From Sipunculus nudus (Eukaryota > Annelida > Sipuncula > Golfingiida > Sipunculidae), in assembly GCA_026874595.1 (NCBI GenBank), contig CM049320.1:42170714-42234713 (forward strand): DNA of 64,000 nt. Reading direction: 5' to 3'. The notes under the pieces were generated by a model. The model did no database searches. It was not told the origin of the DNA and worked only from the letters and a program-made list of their open reading frames with translations. Below are positions 55,148 to 64,000 of this stretch, in pieces (the stretch's first letter is position 1; the number at the start of each line of letters is the position of its first letter). A program made the translations under genes and the position numbers.

Positions 55148-55153
<6 letters not shown>

Positions 55154-56481
55154 AAGGATTCAGTGAGGCAGTTAATGCACTATATCTTGAATTCAATTTC
55201 AGAAGTATTATTGCAAGACTTTAGAATAAGGATATGAAGAAACTACAACCTGTCTGAATGATAAAATTATCTCGCAATATCAATTACAATAAATTATGTC
55301 ACTTGTTCATCTGAAGTATAAGATAGAAAAAAGTACTTGCACCCCCTCCTCCAAAAAAAAGACTTTGCAACATGCCCTCCTCCTAAAGAGTGAGTTTTAC
55401 ATGACCACCTGTACCCCTTGAAGCAAGGCCCATGGTGTCACTTATATACTGTTGGTGGGATAATATCAGTCCCTGCAGGGTTATGGTAGCGTGTGTATAT
55501 GATCCAGACAGAGCGGCAAGGTTTCTTTATCTGCAAAAAAATTATACGACTTCTCCATGTCGGCTGCGTTAATTAATAATTCCTCATTTAATTCAAATAA
55601 GGTTTCGTGTTATTCTTGGAAGACATTAATGTTTGGTCTGTGCGATTTTGTTTGTGAACATGATCTATCTGAACGTGATAATTATCCTAAAATTTCTTCT
55701 CGAAAACTTAGGTAGAGTTAGTGAACCAGTCACCTTGACCTTTACCATCAAGATTAAATAAGATAACTTCAAATTAGAAATTTTAGAAACTTCAAAATAG
55801 TCCCCATAATGTTTGCAGAAAGGATATATATCTAAGATTGGGACGGTTTACGATTGAGACATTTATGCACCATGTAATCAATAATCAATTTTCATGCAAA
55901 ATAACCTCTTTTTTATTTCCTTATGATTTAAAAGAAATAATCCGGTCAAGAAAACAAGTCCTTCATTCATTCCTGGTTAGAGGGAGCTATTAACATACCA
56001 GGTATATTATACATGAAATATAGTAGATTCACTCTAAAATACTGGTATTACGAAACCTGTCAATATTTTTCATAACTGTTTGCTAACACCTGTACAAGTG
56101 GAAAAAAGCATGCATCGGGGGCGCATAGCCTAAACATTAGCGCGCTTGTGTCCTTTTTTTCGAGATTTTTTTAACATTCCAATCGGTGTTTGTTCTGTGT
56201 TTCTTCTTTCTTGATTCTTGATTTGGAATTGTCACCCATGGTCACAGGACCGGGCCTCTAGTCACGTAGTCTTGTTATGGCGAACAGACGCACGTAGACT
56301 ATATTCATTCACACACAGAACCAGAGCAACAAAACCGGTGATCTGGAGATATTAAGCACGTGTGTCGAGGTCAGTGCGCACGAAACCTGCGGTAGTGACA
56401 ATGCATTGATACATCTTTATGAAGCTCTACTTTATGTATCGAGCATTTTGATCCTGGAAAAGCAATCAAACCCTTTCAGAA

Positions 56482-56483
<2 letters not shown>

Positions 56484-56551
<68 letters not shown>

Positions 56552-56555
56552 ATAA
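56484..56555 (+). repeat. (TA)n microsatellite with one interruption
   Basis: About 72 bp of TA repeats with an 'atta' break near 56540. Confidence 0.95.
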
Positions 56556-58242
56556 TGTTACGCCAACCTAAACGACATTGGACACATACAATACGATGTA
56601 TTTTACTTTTGTCTCTTCCATGTTTTCAAAAGCACAGTTTCATACTTTACTTAATGATTAATTCAACATCAGGCAAAAATCATGGTTGATGAACAATTAC
56701 TAATACTTCGAGGCATATCGTCATTCAGTTTATCATCACCCCACTTAAAGCGGCTTTCTTCGTGACTAGGATCATTTTGTTCTATTTAAAAACAATTTTC
56801 TAATTTTTATCTCTGCCAGGTTTTATTTTATCGCCGTCGTGTGGTTATTAATTAGCTTAGAATATTTTTTTCTGTAATCGAATTCCAGCTGTGTATTCCC
56901 TCCATGGACCTGGTGGACCGTAACACATATTTGTCTTTATAGCACACATTAAAATTTGTTATGATCCTTGCGGAGGTTTATATGTGGTCTCAGGCTACTT
57001 TCTAGTTTCAGGATACAGCAAAATAGATAGACCATCGATTAATATCCGAGTAGACAGATTACTGTAAGGTTAAAAATATTATACGAGGTAAAATATTCTA
57101 TTGGGTGTCCTTCGAATTAAAAAAAAATAATTTAGTGATTTTAAATTTAAGGAATTTTGACAGGGATATTTCCTTAAGTGTTTTTTTTTTAATATTTGTG
57201 TATGTGTCGGGAGAAGTGGTTAGGAGAACAATTACAGTTGAAAGAAATTCTTAGAATTTCAACTCCAACAAGTCCTTGCGGAGGTCCCTGATCAGTTTTG
57301 TCCCGCCATAGTCGTGTGTCCGTTATCACCAGTGCCCTTTGATTTTCTACGTCTCTATTTTTAAACAACCAATCAGAGCTAAGGCGTGACCGTCTCTTAC
57401 CGTGACCCAAATCAAGACAAATTCAATATATTTTTCCCGTCGAAAAGAGCTTTCTAAAATGAAATTGCAAATGTTCCTAAAGTGAATACGTGATGAATTT
57501 ATATAGGTAGGATACATAATGCATCTTTGAATGGTTACATCCACTGGCCATCAAGGAACCATGGAAACAGTCTGAAAGTTGTCTCGGTAAAAGGTCCAAG
57601 GTCGGTCTATGGAAAGAAGGAGTACTTCCTGAGTGCGTGACCCTCGCACCTCCAAGGGTTATTCAATATCAGAGACATATTTATGTCCCAGAACATTCTC
57701 AGGAATGTATGTAAACATTGTTTCATTTTCCCCCATTTAAATTAGCCAGTCCACTTTTCTAACGCAACTTAACGTGTCTATTCTGAAAGAAAAAAAAATT
57801 CTTTACAGAGTTATGTGTGAAAATTCGAAATCTGGTCGAATTATATAAGAATAAACAAAACTAAATTTTCAAAATATAAACTTTAAAACTCTGGAATTTT
57901 GGGAAATTTTGTAAACATTTATAAAAAAACCTTCCAAGTGAAAGCCTGAAATGGCAAATAACTTGAGGAATAAGACATGATCAGGGGCGGATTAAGAAAA
58001 TCCTGTAAAATCTTGGAAATAAAAACATTTGCGCTTTATTGCCTTATTACCGAAAAGAAGCCGTTTTATTTCCTACATCTGCACTGTTAGGAATAAAAGG
58101 TATTTTGTTAGAAAAAAATGGCGGAACCTTATAATGGCAGATTACATAATCGTGACGAGCACCAATTTTGTTACGGAGATAAAAAAATCAGATACCGCAA
58201 CACTAGGCAGCGTGAAATGTCTAGGGGAATGAATAAAGACGT

Positions 58243-58890
58243 CGGTGTTTTTTTTGTGAACAAATAATTACAATTTATTCTGAGAACAATCCTTACATTA
58301 CAATACAATAAATCAATACAATTACACAGTATAACAAATGTACATCACCAGAGTTTCCGGATCCTAGGCTTTGATTTCAGGATACCACCACTGTCACAGC
58401 TCAACAAATGTCCTTTATTACAAATAATCCAGATGGACAGTTCATGTAAATCTTCTCAGAGAATAGTCCGATTTAATCTCTAAATCAGTCTGTTGAAATC
58501 CAAAAGTGAAGTTCTGGAAATAATCCCAAAATCAAACTGAAGACAATCCATATTTCGTCTGTAAAAGTCCGTAGAATAACTGTTAGTTCTGCAATTATCG
58601 GAAAGGTCCCAAAACTGACGGGAGAGTCACACTCTACCGTGTCCGCTGGTATTTTTCTCTGTGCCGGCTCTAAACACAACCCCTATTTATTGCTTTTTCA
58701 CCCGAAGTTCAGAAACTTTCATTTTCACGAATATTCCAAACACAACAATACACACGCGCCCATAGTGCATGAACACACAATTCTAGACTACAACGAGGGC
58801 TGTGTCTCCACACGCCACGGTTCCACCAGTACGGTTCCCATAGCAACGATCAGGGCTTGAGCCTAACACCAATCAGAACGCCATAATAAA
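58243..58890 (-). mobile_element. Possible solo LTR or retroposed non-coding unit (minus strand)
   Basis: Read on the minus strand, a GC-richer upstream part with CCAAT-like ATTGG (about 58868-58873) is followed by a TATA-like AATAAATAG (about 58683-58691). About 410 bp later comes a poly(A) signal AATAAA (58274-58279), then an A-run (58248-58255). This promoter-to-poly(A) layout resembles a solo LTR, but no clear TG...CA ends or duplication were found. Low certainty. Confidence 0.3.
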
Positions 58891-58906
58891 CAGATACACG
58901 TAACAT

Positions 58907-59028
58907 GGTATTTTATAAAATACCTTATTAAAGGTATCTCTGAAATACCTTGAATAAGATATTTTATAAAGGGCATTTCAAAATACCATTAAAGGGTTTT
59001 TTGTATTTGGACACTTAAAAACCCTTTT
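58907..59028 (+). repeat. Three consecutive hairpin-forming palindromes
   Basis: GGTATTTTATAAAATACC (58907-58924) is a perfect 18-bp palindrome. AAGGTAT...ATACCTT (58931-58951) and AAAGGGTTTTT...AAAAACCCTTTT (58991-59028) follow. They may mark the end of a fold-back element just upstream of the mariner remnant. Confidence 0.75.
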
Positions 59029-59189
59029 CATACCTATTAAAATACACTTTTTCTAACAGTGTTTGAGAGTTATGTATAAAGTCGTGACCTGTGCCATGGT
59101 GTTGAGCCATCCTTTTCTGCGAATTCGTATCCGTCCTGATATAGGCCTAGGTTGAGGAAGCATTATGTTCCAAGGAGGATTATACTGGT

Positions 59190-60052
59190 AATAACAAACA
59201 CGAAAAAAAGATAGCAAAAGATGTCATTGTGTCACGTATACATCTATTCGGACATCTAGGAAAGACACAAATGTGCGACAAAAATGGAAAATTCGATGAA
59301 AAAGGTTGGATGATAAGCATTCTAAGGAAGTCGTGGAAAAATCTGTTCAGTGAAGAAAGGGATTTCATTCTCGATACATTGCGAGAACCAGGGAGAATGA
59401 TCGCGTGTACACACGGCACAAAAGAATCATTCCTGTGATATACTGTATCACGAAACATCTAGATTTAAAGAAGAAAATAGTGTCTGCGGGGGCTTATGGA
59501 GGGGAAAAACAAGTATTCACTATATAGGAGCCGACAAAATAGAAGTTAACAGTGAAGCATAAATAGGAAACGTTTAGAAAGGGGACTTCCATTAGGCTGT
59601 AAGAAACTGTACCCTGAAAGTGATTACATCTTTCAGCAGGATGGTGCAACTTCACATACAGGTCATAGAACTCTAGGACACAACAACATTTGCAACATAT
59701 TGCCCCCGAATTCATTAGGGACGAGCTTCCCAAACAAAGCCCAGACTGCATGCTATCTAATCGATTATGCAATTTGGATTCTGAAAAAGCTGTCCCGCAC
59801 ATAATATGATTGTTGTATGACTGTGACTTGTGTAAGGAAAGATAACGCATGCATGGCAACGACAGCGTGAAAATGTGTGTGCCGGACGAACTGAAAAGTT
59901 TAATAAAAGAAAAAGACCTCAATGAGAAAATCAAGCAAAATTGGCAGAAAATAGCCCTGGAAGAGATTAGCGACCATATTAACTCATGGAACAAACGTTT
60001 GAGAGCAGTTTGTAGAGAAGACGGAGGGCCTATTGACCACCTATTCAACTGA
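59190..60052 (+). pseudogene. Tc1/mariner-superfamily transposase, frameshifted
   Basis: Three reading frames together show a mariner-type DDE transposase. They include an N-terminal part (59229-59438), GDxxxxL-like sequence, DYIFQQDGATSHTGHRTLG with the catalytic Asp (about 59622-59680), PEFIRDELPKQSPDC and DYAIW (the NPLDYSIW block), and the C-terminal WKKRL-like NSWNKRLRAVCREDGGPIDH. At least two frameshifts and internal stops inactivate it. The long minus-strand frame 59494-60048 is its shadow. Confidence 0.8.
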
Positions 60053-60105
60053 GCGAAGAATTGTCGGGTTTGATACCAAATGCCGGAATTGCAAATTTGG
60101 ACATC

Positions 60106-60108
<3 letters not shown>

Positions 60109-60151
<43 letters not shown>
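60109..60151 (+). repeat. (TA)n microsatellite next to mariner remnant
   Basis: About 42 bp of TA repeats beginning about 57 bp after the transposase-like reading frame. Tc1/mariner elements insert at TA, so the position may not be accidental. Confidence 0.9.
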
Positions 60152-60157
<6 letters not shown>

Positions 60158-61042
60158 GTTTTTGTGACCATAAAGGATATGTACATTACCATTTCTTAGC
60201 AAGTCGACGGTAGTAAGCATGTGGACAAAAGATTTTTGCTATCTGCTGTAAAAGCTTTGTCAAACTAAACATGCTGATTTCATACATCTTTCCGTGCACG
60301 AGATAAGACAGGAGCCTATGGTCCAAGCAGTATCACGAAATAAGAATGTTTTCATGCCCTCGAATGAAATTTCCATGAATAATCCTTGCGGATGACGTTA
60401 TTTCAGATGGGGATCCCCCAGCGTTCGTTGCAACAGAGTGCCAAAGGAAGCTACCGTACTTGTTAATTTCAGTTTCTCTGCTCCTACCCTCAGGTAAGCA
60501 TGGTATTGAACCAATTTACTTATTAAAGGCACCAAGCTTTTTCCTCATTTCCATCATATCATAGTCCAAAACCTGCGTTGACACCTTTATTGTATGATTA
60601 CAAGCATACTGCGTTCCTTTTATCTCATCTTTGAAGAAGACTCGGTCAGTTTCGCGCGGTTTCCGCCTACATGGAAGATTGAAATGATTTACACTGGTGT
60701 TCACTGAAAAAAAATTTAGCATCGCCGGATGTTCATTTCATAAATTTGTCATTATTAGAGAAACATAATCAGGTACAAAAGACACGTTTATTTATTATGC
60801 CATGTTTTACCAAACACGTTTCAATATTCTGTGGTTTGATTCTTAATCTTAAAGTTTAAATTTTGCGTTATTTGACTTCAGGAATAAGACCTATAGGCAG
60901 GTGATTTGTCATTTAGACTGAAACCTTATTGGTTGGCAAAGTGGAGAAGCAAAATATTGATATTACAAATAATAACATATATAGTTTAAGACATATGTAT
61001 AATATTAGATATGCTAATAATGAAAAAGTATTTCCACTCGTA
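60152..61042 (+). other. Intergenic, no supported gene
   Basis: AT-rich sequence without recognisable coding, RNA or repeat content beyond scattered short A/T runs. Confidence 0.5.
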
Positions 61043-61280
61043 CTGACCTCTGAGGTCTAGGGGTAGAGCACAGGGCTTAAAGCAGAGAGGTCTGCAGGAA
61101 TAATGGGAAGGTTCTGCCCCTCAGCCGTCCATCACTCACAAACGAGCACTCACAAACGAAACGCCAGGATACAAAGATAGGATAATAGGACGCGAGCTTT
61201 ACCATCCTGCCACAGTCTCAAACCGAAATGAAACACTACAGCATAAAACAAACGGATGCGGTTTCTTTCACACAAAAAAG
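61043..61280 (+). mobile_element. tRNA-derived SINE, second copy, internally deleted
   Basis: Same family as 53991-54424. The A-box region 'ggtctaggggtagagca' is present, and the body blocks 'taatgggaagg.t.tgcc', 'agccgt..atcactcaca', 'gccaggatacaaa' and 'ctcaaaccgaaatg' follow in order. About 55 bp covering the B box are missing, as is the 'tcggtgttatgacc' part of the body. It ends in a short A-run. It cannot be transcribed by Pol III as it stands. Confidence 0.88.
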
Positions 61281-61831
61281 TATTCAAACTCGTTAGATGT
61301 TGCTTTGGATTCTCATCTTATTGATAAGACTCTGTTTTCCGCATATTAAATATACAATGATTAATGGAACCTTCACAGAACATCTCGAAAATTGACCCCC
61401 TCAAATATGAAGTCTCGTAGTATCATTGCCTTTGAGTGGAGCTGATAGACAGTTTAACCGTTTATCCTATTGTTTCGTTTGAGTTTAACATATTGTATCA
61501 CTTATATCAAGTTATTTATTAAATGTACCATATTTTAATCTTTATTCAGATGTCATTTTATTGAACTATATATATGCTGTGCACGTTTTCCATCTTTAAC
61601 TATTTTTTTCTGTACAAACGATAATAAACACGTACAAAGTTCGGTGCTTCCTTCCTAACAAGGTACTTTTTGTTACAAAAACCTGACCTAGTTTACCGGT
61701 GAAGGAATTTGATAATATTAAGACAAGTGGCCGGGCCTTCAGCGACCGGTGGTACTTTTTTTGTAGGAAATCCACATAGACACCCGGCATTGGCTGGTGT
61801 GTTTCAGGGATCCTACTTTTTCAAGTGTTAT

Positions 61832-62074
61832 ATAATCAGAAGCGGATCCAGAGTTAGGTAGGTGTGTTGGGGGGGGGGGGGGGGGAACTGCTCTGGACCC
61901 CACCAAAACCTTTCACAGCTGCCACAGCCTTTTTAAAGGGTTTCAAACAAATATTTTCGGTCTAGATCTTCGGTCCCTTTTCCGGTCCCTTTTTCGACAT
62001 TTTTTATGTTTTTCTCATTAGGCTCTCTAGGTTTGACTTCCCTTTTCCAATATCCTTGATCCGCCCCCGATAAT
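61832..62074. mobile_element. 233-bp MITE, TSD ATAAT
   Basis: The element 61837-62069 starts CAGAAGCGGATCCAGAG and ends CTTGATCCGCCCCCG, inverted with a few mismatches. It is flanked by ATAAT at 61832-61836 and 62070-62074. A G-run (about 61869-61885) lies inside. Similar 'gcggatccagg' and 'ggggcggatta' ends occur near 41805 and 57983. Confidence 0.7.
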
Positions 62075-63486
62075 GCAAAATATAAGAAGGTTGCAAAAAG
62101 CGTCCCAAGGTGCAGCACCAGGTGACATTCTCATTAGAGTAAGTTTGATAATGATTTAGAAGAGAAAAACGGCAGGAAGCAAGTGGTCCCTTGTGTTAAT
62201 GAAAATTGCGTCATCATCAGACAAAATGCTATGGTTTTAATGGTTCTGACGAATCCTCAAATGAACACCACATGAATAGAATGGTTGGGGATGGGGTGTC
62301 GCTGTTAACACACGCACGCAAACACACCCACTTTTATAGATCGCTTGAAGATGCCGACCTCAGATCTGTCCCTGTTTACTGTACGTGTCCTGCGTGCGTG
62401 GTCTGCTTCAGCCCATCACTGAGTAACACAGACAGAGCTATTCTCTATCAAAGAAATCAAAAATCTTGTTTGATGTGGAGACTAGTCCAGCATAAACAAA
62501 ATTTACGGAGTCAAACACGAAATCTTTCTATGGCATGTCTGTTCGTTAGAAACCATGGACGTAGACGGTGCAGTCACTTGTTTGCACTTGATACTTTTAT
62601 CAAAGTAATATACTTTTCCAGGAAAGACTACTTTTTATACTTGTTTTCTTACTTTTTTATGTTAATATGTTTGGTATACTTTTCAGTTCGGTTCTTTACC
62701 CAAGACTTTGATTTACTTTAGACTGTTTACACACTTATTTAAATTTTCGTAGGGGTGGTCAAGGTTTCAGAATAGTGTTATTTTATTGAGTTGACATGTG
62801 CTGTGCCATTGAATTTTGCATTATACATAAATTACTAGAAATATTTTAACTACTGATGAATCATGCGCACGCAACTACTAGCTTGCACTTGTTCAGAAGC
62901 ATCATATACGAAAAACAAATGACAGTTTCGCATTGATTTATACTCATGTTTTGCTTTTTTACATTTTTTCCAGACTATTTTATTTGATACTTTTCAACCA
63001 AGTTCAAAGCAAGGGTTATTTTCTTCACGGGAGTCTGTGCGTTTGCGTGTCCGCAAGATAACTGATAATATAGATCGATCTGGTAAAATTTGGTGTAAAT
63101 CTGATCGTAAATAACCTAGGAATTATTGTTTTATGGGGATTCATTGTATATTTGTTTACACTAGGAATTTTAACATGTGACCATATGGCTATCTTTGGAG
63201 TGAAGAGAGAACAATGAAGTAATTCGATATGCCGTTTCTCTGAAAGGTGTCGGTACTCAATGTTGTTGGGGATCAAGGTTGTTGTTCGTTATTTTTATAG
63301 TCAAAGACAGCAAAATCACAAATATTTTCAATGAAAAAAAATTCTCCGGAATATATATTAACATTATAACCATGTCATTGTCTTCCGCGATATGTTTCAG
63401 TCGACATATCGGATGCTTGTTTCATTCATGTATGATTTTCTCATGACACCTTGATTAACAGCAAACATACAATCAATGTAATCAAC
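62075..63486 (+). other. Intergenic; one unexplained 171-codon open frame
   Basis: The open frame 62206-62721 is the longest plus-strand frame of the window without a repeat explanation. It has several Cys/His residues and a hydrophobic C-terminus. I recognise no family, and codon content looks unremarkable. Otherwise nothing is seen here. Confidence 0.4.
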
Positions 63487-64000
63487 TATAAAGTCCGTCC
63501 CAAAACCCTTGTCCCCTAATTGTTTTCGCTGTGATTATTTTAAGAATATTTGATTAATAAAGTCCTTTGGCCTAAACTGGATATGCAGATATTCCGCCAA
63601 TTAAAAAAAAGTATTTACTATTTTGCGACTCTTTTTGCGTTCTTTATGCTGATGGACAGTGGATGGCGCATTCCTCCATGGTACACTTTCCATGTCTATG
63701 CATGGTTGTGTGTGGTGTTTTTTAGACGTCACAAAGACGTAAAAATGGTCGTACGCGTATGACCTTCAATTGACTTACGTCTTCATCTTGCCTGGTTTGT
63801 TCCTGATCGGTACCCCGGCGATGAAAAAGTCATTAACGTTGGAGTATGTGTTTCTTTCAAAGTCAATGAAAGGTAAGGCGTAATTTTAACGCAGGCAGTC
63901 GGCGGAACAGCTCTGCAACCTTTGGACCAGGACTGTTTATACTGCTTCACTTGTAAGCTGTAGTTGTATGAAAGTTTGTCCTGGAAAAAAACGTGGACAC
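63487..64000 (+). repeat. Dispersed ~600-bp repeat, copy 2 (cut by window end)
   Basis: Co-linear, diverged copy of 27852-28440 in the same orientation, sharing 'tacactttccatgtct', 'gacgtcacaaagacgt', 'aaggtaaggcgt', 'caggcagtcggcgga' and 'acgtggacac'. Its left edge 'actataaagtccgtccc' parallels 'ctatagtccatccc' at 27844. Confidence 0.75.

Larger units (their letters stand above)
54441..58240 (+). other. Intergenic, no supported gene
   Basis: Holds the two TA microsatellites listed separately, an open frame of 93 codons (54522-54803) without recognisable family, and a 'gatcaggggcggattaag' element-end motif near 57979-57996. No exon or RNA signal seen. Confidence 0.5.

Noticed and set aside
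59494-60048. 184-codon minus-strand open frame
   Set aside because: It is antisense to the mariner-type transposase remnant, whose QQDGATSHTGHRTLG and GGPIDH motifs read on the plus strand.

Overview
This is a window of AT-rich, intron-rich animal DNA from a lophotrochozoan, probably a bivalve mollusc. The phylum is inferred from the repeat landscape: 'tgaccttgacctttgac'-type dispersed repeats, many short inverted-repeat DNA transposons and a tRNA-derived SINE. There is no bacterial-style gene packing. Only two host protein-coding genes can be supported, and both are recognised from their spliced exons.

Positions 1-24249 (minus strand) hold the first 13 coding exons of a USP5/isopeptidase-T-type deubiquitinase. 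They give about 509 residues, including the zinc-finger UBP domain, the catalytic Cys box and the QQDAQEF box. The UBA domains and His box lie beyond the left edge. All 12 complete introns obey GT-AG with consistent phases. The largest, intron 9 (about 7.9 kb), is packed with repeats carrying the palindrome GGTGGCGCCACC, including a tandem array of about 330-bp units.

Positions 24250-32164 separate USP5 from a divergent gene. The stretch holds a CCAAT/E2F/CHR-rich promoter next to USP5, three non-autonomous DNA transposons with 8-bp target-site duplications, and a second promoter-like cluster at 31.0-31.25 kb. Positions 32165-37224 (plus strand) encode CDCA3 (Tome-1) in three coding exons (247 aa), with two DPRSP...TRTPI repeats and a C-terminal KEN box. 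USP5 and CDCA3 are also head-to-head neighbours in the human genome, so this looks like ancient microsynteny. Functionally the pair links ubiquitin recycling (USP5) with an APC/C-controlled, SCF-associated mitotic-entry factor (CDCA3).

Positions 37.8-64 kb are a gene desert made of repeat remains: a GC-rich minisatellite, a 5'-truncated LINE with an FADD reverse-transcriptase box, a 1.84-kb inverted-repeat element with subterminal TGTGTT..GGAACACA palindromes, an L1/Tx1-like LINE tail, TA microsatellites, a SINE with a 16-bp target-site duplication plus a dead second copy, a broken mariner-type transposase, and a 0.2-kb MITE. I found no host gene, RNA gene or CRISPR array there.
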